From JAPORK01 sp026710285 (GTDB taxonomy: Bacteria > Pseudomonadota > Gammaproteobacteria > Pseudomonadales > Endozoicomonadaceae): a stretch of DNA of 64,000 bases. This document shows, piece after piece, positions 1 through 8,203 of this stretch. The DNA is taken from NCBI GenBank assembly GCA_965201045.1, contig OZ241746.1, forward strand, positions 1,736,001 to 1,800,000, read 5' to 3'. The stretch's first letter is position 1; every line of letters starts with the position of its first letter. A model generated the notes under the pieces. It was not told the origin of the DNA. It saw only the letters and a list, made by a program, of their open reading frames with translations, and made no database searches. The position numbers and the translations under genes are program-made.

Positions 1-24
1 TAAATATACAAAACAAAGAGAAAA

Positions 25-112
25 AAACAGCTTCAATCTATGCAAGATAAACAGGTAATACTAAACTGATGAAACTCTCATTTAAAAATGGTGGTGCTAA
101 TGACAGCATGTA
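25..112 (+). pseudogene. Relic of an ankyrin-repeat gene (3' end)
   Basis: A short degraded reading frame matches the last ankyrin repeat of the intact gene just downstream. It reads KTASIYAR, a TAA stop, then TGNTKLMKLSFKNGGANDSM and a stop. The downstream gene ends KTALMYAKKNNDTEVMKLLIENGADANM. The stop codon and the bases after it (taagatctgagtagtgat) are also nearly the same as those after the intact gene at 1329. This is therefore the tail of a tandem paralogue, killed by an in-frame stop; its 5' part may lie left of the window. It is unlikely to be expressed as a protein. Confidence 0.6.
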
Positions 113-188
113 AGATCTGAGTAGTGATACTTCTTAAGCTCCTGTAATAGCTTGTCCAGATAATAATTAATAATTTTGAAGGTGCTGT

Positions 189-1331
189 ATGAAAAAATTT
201 ATAAATGATAATTTATTTTTAATGCTCAGCTACTTATCGACAAATAAAAAAATAATAAAAAACATATTTTATCTTTTTCCCTTTTCATTGCTGTTTTTTT
301 GTCCAATTTCTTTTGCTGTTACTGACCACTTTTTAGTTAAAACTATACGTGAAGGAGATGTAGTAGCGGTTGGTAAATTAATACAAAAAGGTAATCTTGG
401 AGTTAATCAAATTCTACAATTTAGAGAAGTCAATTCTTACCTTTCGGACGAAGCTGATTATGAGTATACACCACTTATGGTTGCTGCTGCATCTGGACTG
501 ACAGCAATGACCAAAAAATTAATTGAGTGGGGGGCTGAACCAGATCAACAGGTTGATGACAAAACGGCATTAATGCTTGCGGTCTCGTATGGACATAAAG
601 ACGTTGTCATGTTTTTAATTGAACAAGGTGCTAATGTACATCTGCGAAATAGTGAAGACTTTACTATTTTAATGCTTACAGTACTTGGATACAATAAAGA
701 AGTTGCAACATTGTTAATGGAATATCTGAAAAGTAAGAATCCGGATGACTCGACAGATACTGAACTTCTAGCTGAAGTAGTAAGTGGATGTAATGTGGAA
801 ACTTTAAAGCAGTTAACCGCTAATCAAATGGATGCAGACATACAGAGTATAATATCTGCAATGTCTTCAGCCGGAGATGATAAAATACAAATCATGATAT
901 CTCTTATTGCACGTGGAGCAGATATAAATGCACAAGACAAAGTGGGTGACACGGCTTTAATGTGTGCAGCAGCAACACAAAACGAAAAAGCTATCAGGCT
1001 TCTTCTTGAGAATGAAGCTAATACAAATATCAGCAATAAAAAAGGTGTCACAGCCTTAATGTCTGCGTCGGAAAGACGAAGCACAAAAATTGTTGAGCTT
1101 TTGATTAAAAATAAGGCTAATATAAATGCACGAGATAATGTGGGTGACACAGCTTTAATGTGTGCAGTTAGGGAGCAGCACACACAAATTGCTAGACTCC
1201 TGATTGACAATAAAGCTGATCCAAACATACAGAACATGTATAAAAAAACAGCTTTAATGTATGCAAAAAAAAATAATGATACTGAAGTTATGAAACTTTT
1301 GATTGAAAATGGTGCGGATGCCAATATGTAA
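189..1331 (+). CDS. Secreted ankyrin-repeat protein
   Basis: This 380-residue protein starts after a good ribosome binding site (GAAGGTG, a few bases before ATG). A long basic N-region is followed by a hydrophobic core and a likely Sec signal-peptide cleavage near residue 43 (CPISFA, then VTDHF). Ankyrin repeats occupy about residues 93-180 (three) and 232-380 (four to five), with classic TALM-AA-G and LL-GAD-N signatures. No enzymatic domain is visible. Ankyrin repeats bind other proteins, and in intracellular bacteria such secreted proteins are often host-directed effectors; a specific partner cannot be read from the sequence. A relic paralogue lies immediately upstream, and a larger ankyrin gene with a similar signal region lies at 42086-43471 on the other strand. 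Met12 is a possible alternative start that would shorten the N-region. Confidence 0.85.
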   Translation: MKKFINDNLFLMLSYLSTNKKIIKNIFYLFPFSLLFFCPISFAVTDHFLVKTIREGDVVAVGKLIQKGNLGVNQILQFREVNSYLSDEADYEYTPLMVAAASGLTAMTKKLIEWGAEPDQQVDDKTALMLAVSYGHKDVVMFLIEQGANVHLRNSEDFTILMLTVLGYNKEVATLLMEYLKSKNPDDSTDTELLAEVVSGCNVETLKQLTANQMDADIQSIISAMSSAGDDKIQIMISLIARGADINAQDKVGDTALMCAAATQNEKAIRLLLENEANTNISNKKGVTALMSASERRSTKIVELLIKNKANINARDNVGDTALMCAVREQHTQIARLLIDNKADPNIQNMYKKTALMYAKKNNDTEVMKLLIENGADANM

Positions 1332-1379
1332 GATCTGAGTAATGATTTCAGTAGTTACTCAGTATATTGATATTAGCAA

Positions 1380-1675
1380 CCTACATTCCCGCGATCTCCA
1401 TTTGGATTTCATAAATTAAATGGGTTGTTCTTCCGGGAAGCCTGATATTTTCGGTAGTGTTCACCTTATTATTTATTGTGTCTGCTGCTGAATACTAACC
1501 TTTGCCGGACGCACCGTGGGCTGAGCCTGTCGAAGCCTGAGAGAGGTTAAAACCTAAACATTTCTGCCCAGGCTTCGACAGGCTCAGCCCACGGACAAGG
1601 ATAGTATTAATGAAATTATCTGAAATAACTATTTTATATTTAAATAATCAATCAGCAAGATCGCGGAAATGTCGG
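1380..1675. mobile_element. MITE type 1, intact, with 6-bp target duplication
   Basis: This non-coding element of 296 bp is bounded by 18-bp imperfect inverted repeats: CCTACATTCCCGCGATCT at the left, and the complement of CCGACATTTCCGCGATCT at the right. The flanking bases TAGCAA occur at 1374-1379 and again at 1676-1681, a 6-bp target duplication. The middle carries the strong palindrome that also occurs in MITE type 2. It has no transposase, so it must be moved in trans. A second copy lies at 29598-29891 and left halves occur at 17710, 21133 and 24563. Confidence 0.8.
1514..1594. repeat. REP-like palindrome, copy 1
   Basis: Arms CCGTGGGCTGAGCCTGTCGA and its complement are separated by a loop of about 33 bases. 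This is one of eight copies in the window, always inside a MITE or MITE chimera. It would form a very stable hairpin in DNA or RNA and could act as a bidirectional terminator; that function is inferred. Confidence 0.85.
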
Positions 1676-1698
1676 TAGCAACTTAACAAAAATTTGTA

Positions 1699-2049
1699 TT
1701 AACACATATGTTCGTGTTTACACACACTTTTGGCAGAGACATTAGCACTTAGTAGTTGATCTACAATATTGTGTACCAGGATAGCACAATCATCTAGTTT
1801 TAGGTATTCCTTAAATTTTGGGCATTCCTGGTTCACTAATCCTGATTCTACAGTGCTTTTGTTTTCTTTGAGACCATGCATAACAAGGTGGACTACTTTA
1901 ATGCACGCAGGGCACTTTATAAATTTGGGTATACCAGCCTGACTCATAAATTTGGGTACACCAGCCTGACTCGCCGGGTTTACAAAAATAACAAATAACA
2001 TACTAAAAACAAAAGATAAACTCAGTAGATTTTTCTTAATCAATTTCAT
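1699..2049 (-). CDS. Secreted saposin-B-like protein
   Basis: This 116-residue protein has a signal peptide (MKLIKKNLLSLSFVFSMLFV, cleavage near ASQAG at about residue 28). A duplicated short motif follows (SQAGVPKFM, SQAGIPKFI). The rest holds exactly six cysteines, at 46, 49, 76, 88, 110 and 116. Their spacing, C-x2-C-x26-C-x11-C-x21-C-x5-C, is the saposin-B/surfactant protein B/amoebapore pattern, in which three disulfides clamp a helical bundle that binds or disrupts lipid membranes. Saposin domains are mainly eukaryotic, so this may be an acquired gene whose product acts on host membranes; that is inference. The start at 2049 gives a normal signal peptide. The gene is monocistronic, facing away from the MITE at 1380-1675. 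Confidence 0.7.
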   Translation of the reverse strand: MKLIKKNLLSLSFVFSMLFVIFVNPASQAGVPKFMSQAGIPKFIKCPACIKVVHLVMHGLKENKSTVESGLVNQECPKFKEYLKLDDCAILVHNIVDQLLSANVSAKSVCKHEHMC

Positions 2050-2418
2050 GTTGCTTACTCCGATAATTTTTTTTATAAATAGATACGTATAAGTGTATGG
2101 TTAGTTAATTTTGGAAAACACAAAATTCATTGTGGATTAAGTGAAAATAGAATACAGAATGTACAGAATGTATTGCTTGTCTGAAAAAGTTCAATACAAA
2201 TACCAATATTAACGTAAAGTTTAAATATATTACTTCAGACTATTGTTAAGACAAATAGAAAACTATATAGTTCATATTTGTATAAATTTATAAATATTAA
2301 AAGGCAGCACCACTTATCTTACTTTATAAACGTGTATAGATGTTTATATGAGAAAATGTAGTGATGCTTATTATTTTTAATTTATCTTTTTTGCCTGAAT
2401 AAAAAGACAATTAGTCGT
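2050..2418. other. Intergenic, no gene seen
   Basis: A strongly AT-rich stretch of about 370 bp between the saposin-like gene and etfA, both on the minus strand. It must hold the promoter of the saposin-like gene at its left end and the 3' end of the etf operon at its right end. I see no reading frame with family resemblance, no tRNA and no clear terminator hairpin. Confidence 0.5.
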
Positions 2419-3348
2419 TTATACTTTTTCTGTCAGTTCAGGCAATATCTCAAATAAATCAGCTACTAGTCCATAATCAGCGACCTGAAAAATTGGTGCA
2501 TCGCTATCTTTATTAATAGCAACAATAATTTTTGAATCTTTCATGCCTGCCAGATGTTGTATTGCTCCGGAAATACCCACTGCAATATATAGATTCGGAG
2601 CTACCACCTTTCCTGTTTGCCCGACCTGCATATCATTTGGCACATAACCTGCATCAACCGCAGCACGTGAAGCGCCTACCGCAGCTCCAAGTTTATCTGC
2701 TAGTTTATAAAGTAACTCAAAATTTTCACCATTCCCCATACCGCGACCACCTGAAACAACAATGTCTGCTGTGGTTAATTCAGGTCGTTCTGATTCTTCT
2801 TTAGTCAATTCAATAAATGACGAAGTGCCTGTATCAAATGCTGTATCAATAGTTTCAATCGGTGCTGAATGATCTGATTTTGATGCTGCCTCAAAATTAG
2901 TACTCCTGACAGTAATCACTTTTTTTACTGCACTGCTTTCTACTGTAGCAATAGCATTGCCTGCATAAATAGGACGTCTGAAAGTGTTGTCATTTTCCAC
3001 GGCAATAATATCAGAAATTTGATCAACATCGAGTAACGCTGCAACACGAGGCATAAAATTTTTTCCAAACGTCGTTGCTGGCGCTAAGATATGGCTATAA
3101 ACATCAGCAAGTGAGTGAATTAAAGGTGCAGTATTTTCTGCCAGACGATGTGCATAGTTTTTTCCCTGTGCCAGTAAAACTTTGGTGATACCTTTGATGG
3201 TTGCAGCATCCTCAGCGACCTGATCACACTGCTCTCCTGCTATTAAGATATGAACATCCGTTCCCAGCATAGAGGCGGCAGTAATTGTGTTAAGCGTCGC
3301 TGCTTCTAAATGTTGATTGTTATGTTCTGCAATAACAAGAATACTCAT
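2419..3348 (-). CDS. etfA: Electron transfer flavoprotein subunit alpha
   Basis: EtfA (309 residues, normal length) pairs with EtfB to carry electrons from acyl-CoA dehydrogenases and related flavoenzymes to ETF-ubiquinone oxidoreductase. The N-terminus MSILVIAEHNN is typical. The C-terminal FAD domain is well conserved from about residue 195: VVSGGRGMG, AAVGASRAAVDAGYVPN, QVGQTGKVVAPNLYIAVGIS and SKIIVAINKDSDAPIF. It overlaps the end of etfB by 4 bases, so the two are translationally coupled in one operon read right to left. No frameshift or missing motif is seen. Retention of ETF points to fatty-acid or amino-acid oxidation as an energy source. Confidence 0.95.
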   Translation of the reverse strand: MSILVIAEHNNQHLEAATLNTITAASMLGTDVHILIAGEQCDQVAEDAATIKGITKVLLAQGKNYAHRLAENTAPLIHSLADVYSHILAPATTFGKNFMPRVAALLDVDQISDIIAVENDNTFRRPIYAGNAIATVESSAVKKVITVRSTNFEAASKSDHSAPIETIDTAFDTGTSSFIELTKEESERPELTTADIVVSGGRGMGNGENFELLYKLADKLGAAVGASRAAVDAGYVPNDMQVGQTGKVVAPNLYIAVGISGAIQHLAGMKDSKIIVAINKDSDAPIFQVADYGLVADLFEILPELTEKV

Positions 3349-4097
3349 GCTAACACCTTTGCTTCTTCTTTTAGTTTTTTGACTAATTCATCGACACTTT
3401 CTACTTTAACGCCAGATTCACGTACAGCGGGAGGCTCAACTTTTATCATCTTGTTAGTAGAAGTAATTTCTACTCCCAAAGATTCGGGTGTTTTGCTGTC
3501 AATCGGTTTACGTTTCGCTTTCATTATATTGGGCAAAGAAACATAACGGGGTATATTGAGACGAAGGTCTGAGGTGATGACAGCAGGTAAATTAAGGCTT
3601 TCGGTTAATAATCCACCGTCGACTTCCCGGGTTACGGTAGCTTTATTATTTTCAATGTTAAGTTCTGAGGCAAATGTCCCCTGTGGCCAGTCCAGTAGTG
3701 CTGCAAGCATCTGTCCGGTTTGATTATTGTCTGTATCAATGGATTGTTTTCCTAATATGACAAGGTCAGGTTTTTCTTCTTCGACAACAGCTTTTATCAG
3801 TTTGGCTACAGCCAGAGACGCTGGTGGATTTTCAGTTTCAATTAAGATACCACGATCGGCACCAAGTGCCAGTGCGGTACGGATTTGTTCTTGACAGGTC
3901 TGATCACCCACAGAAACAACAACAACTTCAGAAACAGCTGCTTTTTCTTTTAACCGTATCGCTTCTTCAACAGCTATTTCACAAAATGGATTAATAGCCA
4001 TTTTTGTATTGCTTAGATCTACATCGCTGTTATCTGGTTTAATACGGACTTTCACATTGTAATCTATCACGCGTTTTACTGTTACCAAAACTTTCAT
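3345..4097 (-). CDS. etfB: Electron transfer flavoprotein subunit beta
   Basis: EtfB is the AMP-binding partner of EtfA. I chose the start at 4097 (MKVLVTVKRVIDYNVKVR), which gives 250 residues and the canonical family N-terminus; an in-frame ATG at 4115 would add six residues (MTEEAY) but is less typical. Conserved segments include NPFCEIAVEEAIRLKE, the LALGADRGILIE region, DLVILGKQSIDTDNNQTGQM and the C-terminal LRLNIPRYVSLPNIMKAKRK signature. It is the first gene of the etfBA operon, and its stop overlaps the start of etfA by 4 bases. No ETF dehydrogenase gene is nearby. Confidence 0.95.
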   Translation of the reverse strand: MKVLVTVKRVIDYNVKVRIKPDNSDVDLSNTKMAINPFCEIAVEEAIRLKEKAAVSEVVVVSVGDQTCQEQIRTALALGADRGILIETENPPASLAVAKLIKAVVEEEKPDLVILGKQSIDTDNNQTGQMLAALLDWPQGTFASELNIENNKATVTREVDGGLLTESLNLPAVITSDLRLNIPRYVSLPNIMKAKRKPIDSKTPESLGVEITSTNKMIKVEPPAVRESGVKVESVDELVKKLKEEAKVLA

Positions 4098-4836
4098 GTA
4101 GGCCTCTTCAGTCAAATTGTTAAGTGAATTATTATATGTTTCAACAACCCGGACACTGTTTTATATCATTATTTGGGCAACTTCTAAAATCACTTAAAAA
4201 TACAGTTTTTTCCAAACAAATAGATTGAATATTATATCGCAACTATTTTCAAAAAATTGTCCGGGATATTAATAACTCAGAAAAGCTCCCTCTGTATTTC
4301 AAGTGATGGCTGGTGTAATATAAGTCAGGTGATATTTTTATCCTCTTATTATTGGTTACTCATAAAATTTTTATTTCAGCTGTTTAGTTTTACTATAACA
4401 GGTATTTAGTGATACGTGATTATCTTTTAGCAGAAAACTAAAACATGCAAAAAAGTACAAATTAACATCCTCTCCTCCCTAAAGGCTTTCTCTTAGTCAT
4501 ATTTTTTAGATGCTGACTTTTGTCCTGGTAGGTTGTTGCCTGCTACGTTGCTTTTAAAGAAGGAGTAATCTTTGTGTCAACAGCGAGTTGTTCCTTCAGA
4601 ACAGTGATAGTTTGTTGAATGCTGGTGCAGATGATTTTGTAAGTGTTTATAATGCAAGTAAAAAATTTCAGTTAAAGCCAGTCAATCTAGTTAAAGATTC
4701 TATACATTCATGGCGCTGATGTAGCAGATTTTTCTAAATCAGCATCCGGGAGATTAATTATCATTTTATTTTTTTCAGTTTTTAATTAAAATATCAGCTT
4801 CTGTTGATAACTTTTATTTAATCCTGATTTTTTATT
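4098..4836. other. Decayed intergenic region
   Basis: About 740 bp between divergent etfB and dusA. It holds promoter sequence for both, a fragment of MITE type 2 at 4486-4554, and a possible ankyrin scrap at about 4600-4740. In the scrap, one frame reads LLNAGADDFVSVYNASKKF and, after a break, HGADVADFSKSASG, resembling the GAD-loop ends of ankyrin repeats. The ankyrin reading is tentative. Confidence 0.4.
4486..4554. mobile_element. MITE type 2 fragment beside an IS200/IS605-like end
   Basis: The stretch beginning CTTTCTCTTAGTCATATTTT and running to GTTGTTGCCTGCTACG matches, in inverted orientation, the right end of the MITE at 41830-42066. Just to its left, AACATCCTCTCCTCCCTAAAGG matches the IS200/IS605-type terminal sequence that flanks the other copies. 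The palindrome and the other end are missing, so this is a truncated relic. Confidence 0.5.
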
Positions 4837-5868
4837 GTGACTGAAAATACTCACTGCAAAGATGTAAAAAGTAATATTGTGCGGCGCTTATCTGTAGCTC
4901 CTATGATGGAATACACCGACAGACATTGCCGTTATTTTTTGCGCCTCATTACTCAGCATACTCTGCTTTATTCAGAAATGGTGACAACCGGCGCACTTTT
5001 GCATGGTAAACGTTATGATTTACTTGACTTTTCTGCACAAGAGCAACCCCTTGCTCTACAGCTTGGAGGTTGTGATCCGCAGGCACTCGCACGTTGTGCG
5101 GTAATGGCGCAAAGACAGGGATACCAAGAGGTCAATCTCAATGTAGGATGTCCGAGCAACAGAGTGCAGGAGGGTAGTATCGGTGCCTGTTTAATGGTAG
5201 AACCTGCACTGGTGGCAGCCTGCATTGAAGCAATGCAAAAAGTGGTTGATATTCCGGTTACTGTAAAGCATCGAATTGGTATTAAGAGCCGTGTACTCGG
5301 TGATCACACCAGCTACGCTGAATTAAAATCTTTTGTTGAAACAGTGGCATCTGCAGGCTGCCAGGATTTTATTGTGCATGCACGTACTGCCATTCTGGAA
5401 GGGTTAACCCCAAAAGAAAACAGAGATATTCCGCCGCTGGAGTACGCTACAGTTTATCAGTTAAAGCAAGATTATCCCGAACTGAATATTGTAATTAATG
5501 GAGGCGTCAAAACTATCAGTGAAGCTAAAAACCATTTAAATTATGTCGATGGTGTGATGATTGGAAGAGAGGCGTATCACAATCCCTGGATATTGCGTGA
5601 GGCAGACAGCAGCATTTTTGGTGCTGAAAAACCATCTATGAATGAACGCATACAGATTGCTACGGCAATGATTCCTTATATAACCAGACAGCTGAAAACC
5701 GGTGTGCGTTTGCATCAAATTACCCGGCATATGTCAGGGCTATTTAACGGAGTACCGGGTGCCCGTTATTTCAGGCATCTGTTGAGTGAACGATGCAGAC
5801 ATAAAGAAGCAGATGTGACCACTTACAAAAAAGTGCTGGATGACTGTTTTTTATCGCAACCATCCTAA
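4837..5868 (+). CDS. dusA: tRNA-dihydrouridine synthase A
   Basis: DusA reduces uridine to dihydrouridine at positions 20/20a of tRNA using FMN and NADPH. The protein has 343 residues, a normal length. Family hallmarks are RLSVAPMMEYTDRHCRYFLR at the N-terminus, the catalytic-cysteine loop LNVGCPSNRVQEGSIGACLM (Cys105), TVKHRIGI (Lys144, FMN phosphate contact), FIVHAR, INGGVKT and GVMIGREAYHNPW. The start is a GTG; the first downstream ATG would remove the conserved N-terminal strand, so GTG is preferred. It is transcribed alone, convergent with mlaA. The SVAPMMEYTDRH block and overall length favour DusA over DusB or DusC. Confidence 0.95.
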   Translation: MTENTHCKDVKSNIVRRLSVAPMMEYTDRHCRYFLRLITQHTLLYSEMVTTGALLHGKRYDLLDFSAQEQPLALQLGGCDPQALARCAVMAQRQGYQEVNLNVGCPSNRVQEGSIGACLMVEPALVAACIEAMQKVVDIPVTVKHRIGIKSRVLGDHTSYAELKSFVETVASAGCQDFIVHARTAILEGLTPKENRDIPPLEYATVYQLKQDYPELNIVINGGVKTISEAKNHLNYVDGVMIGREAYHNPWILREADSSIFGAEKPSMNERIQIATAMIPYITRQLKTGVRLHQITRHMSGLFNGVPGARYFRHLLSERCRHKEADVTTYKKVLDDCFLSQPS

Positions 5869-5989
5869 CACGCTGTATAAACTGTTAATTTAATAAAAAC
5901 CCTTATAAAATAGCTGCAAAATCATCCTCTTTATAAAAAAAATTCTGCAAAAACTTTCAAGACAGAGAAAACATATGAAAAGCATCATT

Positions 5990-6014
5990 GCAGCACATTA
6001 AAGCATTGTGCTGC
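5990..6014 (-). terminator. Stem-loop after mlaA, possible terminator
   Basis: A perfect 8-bp stem (GCAGCACA with TGTGCTGC) and a 9-base loop lie 4 bases beyond the mlaA stop codon. On the mlaA strand the following bases are only moderately T-rich, so efficiency is uncertain. It could also serve convergent dusA transcription. Confidence 0.4.
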
Positions 6015-6018
6015 TAAT

Positions 6019-6735
6019 CTAAAAATCGTCAGGTTGTTGTTTCCCTGTAATCATAAAATAACGCTGTTGAAGCCAGGCATCACGAATGAAACTGTATCGG
6101 TTACCCATTACTAACTGTTCACTATTAAGTAGTTGTGCCCGTTTCTGTACAATGTCTGCTCCGGTTACTCCTGCTCTTACCGAAAATTGCCGGGAATAAT
6201 TGGGTGGATAAGTGTAATGATCAGGGACCAGACCACAGGCAGAACGTACTGTGCCTGAACCAAATATAGGTAATACCAGGTATGGACCTGAAGGAATGTG
6301 CCAGTGGGCTAGCGTTAATCCAAAATCTTCATAATGTTTTTCAAGTCCGATAGGGCTGGCAACATCAACAAATCCTAGCTGTCCAATAGTGCTGTTAATC
6401 ACAAAACGGGTTAATGATACAGAGGCATCTTTTAATTTTAACTGTAACAGTGCATTGGCAAAATTTCTGATATCACCCAGGTTATTAAAAAAATTATTAA
6501 TCAACCCCTGAACAGGTTTGGGCGTGTAGGTTCTATAGCGCACAGCGACAGGTTTTAAAATGTGATGGTCTAAATTTTCATTGAATGCAAACATTTTTCT
6601 GTTGAACTTTTCCCACGGGTCATCAACAGAGAGAGGTTCAGTGCTGGCACCATGGCTTGCCTGCACGATTATATTCCCTAAGACAAAAATCAACAGTCCA
6701 AAAATGAGTTTTTGTATGATCTTATGTTTGTTCAT
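6019..6735 (-). CDS. mlaA: MlaA/VacJ phospholipid-transport protein
   Basis: MlaA forms a donut in the outer membrane that removes misplaced phospholipids from the outer leaflet and passes them to MlaC for return to the inner membrane. The 238-residue protein shows DPWEKFNRKMFAFNENLDHH, the LGDIRNFANALLQ segment, RFVINSTIGQLGFVDVAS and the YLVLPIFGSGTVRSACGL signature. An N-terminal signal peptide of about 30 residues is present (IFGLLIFVLGNIIVQASHGA). Unlike E. coli MlaA it has no cysteine at the signal junction, so it is probably cleaved by signal peptidase I or stays anchored rather than being lipidated. The rest of the mla system is not in this window. Confidence 0.9.
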   Translation of the reverse strand: MNKHKIIQKLIFGLLIFVLGNIIVQASHGASTEPLSVDDPWEKFNRKMFAFNENLDHHILKPVAVRYRTYTPKPVQGLINNFFNNLGDIRNFANALLQLKLKDASVSLTRFVINSTIGQLGFVDVASPIGLEKHYEDFGLTLAHWHIPSGPYLVLPIFGSGTVRSACGLVPDHYTYPPNYSRQFSVRAGVTGADIVQKRAQLLNSEQLVMGNRYSFIRDAWLQQRYFMITGKQQPDDF

Positions 6736-7330
6736 TATGGTTATTCTCCATAAAAATTTTGTCTGTGTGCAAACTGAAATACTTGTTTGTTATGCTGTAA
6801 AATACAAAGAAATACTGTTTTGTGTGATAGCCTTATCATGACAACGCCTGCATCTGAGCTTTATTTTTATATTATAATAAATTTACTGATCAGTATTTCT
6901 TTATAATCGGCAATTATGAAGTTTTAAAGCAGTCACGCAAGTTTTTTAAATGAAAACACTATAATTATCATAGAATAACTCTTTGTTTTGTTAATAATTA
7001 TAAAAATAGTTTGCTTTATTTTTTAATATGTATAGAATTGATCCATTAAAATTAATGGAAAACCAACTATGCATTTGGCAAATGTTATATTATGGCGTAC
7101 AATGTTTTGTCACATGTAATGTAAGCAGATGTGCGCAACGCAAAACAGACCGTCCTGAAAAAGTAAAGCTTGGTACAGGCAGTGTTTAACCAGTTGCATT
7201 GTAATGTAAAAGAACTGTTGCTGATATCTGGTTTACTTTTGGTACATAAACTTAACTTTCTGCTGATATCAGGAGCTAAGTGCAATTTTAAGTATTTGCA
7301 TATTAATTATTTTGAAGAGTAATAATCTAT
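6736..7330. other. Intergenic between mlaA and rpsP
   Basis: About 595 bp separating divergent mlaA and the rpsP operon. It must contain both promoters; AT-rich blocks around 6950-7050 are candidates, but no single -35/-10 pair stands out. Related bacteria often have ffh just upstream of rpsP. No ffh remnant is recognisable, and the small antisense frames do not resemble any family. Confidence 0.4.
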
Positions 7331-7600
7331 ATGGTAACTATTCGTTTAGCCCGGGGTGGTTCTAAAAAACGCCCTTTTTATTATGTTACAGTTGCTGACA
7401 GTCGTTGCGGTCGCAACGGTCGCTTTATTGAGCGCGTCGGTTTTTTTAATCCGCTGGCCCGTGGTCAGGAAGAGCGTATTCGACTGAGCCAGGAACGTAT
7501 TGATTACTGGGTATCTCATGGCGCTCAGTTAAGCACCCGGGTCCAGAATCTGATAAAATCTGCTGCTGCTTCTGCTGCTGCTTCTGCTGTTGCTGCCTGA
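7331..7600 (+). CDS. rpsP: 30S ribosomal protein S16
   Basis: Ribosomal protein bS16 of the small subunit, 89 residues. The N-terminus MVTIRLARGGSKKRPFYYVT and the core GRFIERVGFFNPLA are diagnostic. The C-terminus is a low-complexity alanine/serine tail (SAAASAAASAVAA) encoded by repeated gctgct codons, a common variable feature of this protein. First gene of the conserved rpsP-rimM-trmD-rplS operon; rimM follows after 12 bases. A GAAGAG ribosome binding site lies upstream of the ATG. Confidence 0.98.
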   Translation: MVTIRLARGGSKKRPFYYVTVADSRCGRNGRFIERVGFFNPLARGQEERIRLSQERIDYWVSHGAQLSTRVQNLIKSAAASAAASAVAA

Positions 7601-7612
7601 TAAAAGATAGTA

Positions 7613-8197
7613 ATGCTCATGAGTTCTTTACCTGAAAAAAATTTTAACCTCCATACATCATTGAGTGGAAAAAAAATCCTTTTGGGTAAAATTACTACAG
7701 TGCATGGTTTGCAGGGGTGGGTAAAAATCTATTCATGGACACAACCCAAAACCAATATTTTTGGTTATAATCCGTGGTGGTTACGTTCTGCTGATCAGCA
7801 ACTGAAACAGGTAACTGTTGAGCAAACAAGGTCTTCAGGGCAAAAGCTACTAGTACGCTTAAAAGGTTGCCACGACAGAGATCATGCCCGTCTCTATGTA
7901 AATAGTGATATTTTAATAGATGAAGACATGCTTCCTTCACTGGGTGAAAAAGAGTATTACTGGCATCAGCTGGAAGGGTTGAATGTTTTCATTGAAATGG
8001 ACAACAAAGAGACAATTAATATTGGTCAAATCCATCATTTGCTTGATACCGGTGCAAATGATGTTATTATTGTTCGTCCAACACCACAGAGCATTGATGA
8101 GCGTGAGCGCTGGATTCCATGGCTTGAAGATCAGGTTATTCTCAATGTTGACCTCAGCAAAGGCGAAGTGCAGATCAAGTGGGATCCTGATTTTTAA
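7613..8197 (+). CDS. rimM: 16S rRNA processing protein RimM
   Basis: RimM binds S19 and helps mature the 3' domain of the 30S subunit. The 194-residue protein carries the N-terminal barrel (ILLGKITTVHGLQGWVKIYS from about residue 22) and the C-terminal PRC-barrel (EYYWHQLEGLNVF, then IGQIHHLLDTGANDVIIV and WIPWLEDQVILNVDL). An N-terminal extension of about 20 residues precedes the family core, and a second in-frame ATG at 7619 is an equally possible start. It sits between rpsP and trmD in the standard order, with 6 bases to trmD. Confidence 0.96.
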   Translation: MLMSSLPEKNFNLHTSLSGKKILLGKITTVHGLQGWVKIYSWTQPKTNIFGYNPWWLRSADQQLKQVTVEQTRSSGQKLLVRLKGCHDRDHARLYVNSDILIDEDMLPSLGEKEYYWHQLEGLNVFIEMDNKETINIGQIHHLLDTGANDVIIVRPTPQSIDERERWIPWLEDQVILNVDLSKGEVQIKWDPDF

Positions 8198-8203
8198 CTG
8201 ATT

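Noticed and set aside
824..1324. A 166-residue minus-strand frame over the first ankyrin gene
   Set aside because: A shadow of the periodic ankyrin repeats on the other strand, with a repetitive, low-quality composition.
7085..7285. A small minus-strand frame upstream of rpsP
   Set aside because: No ribosome binding site, no family match by eye, and located where the operon promoter is expected.
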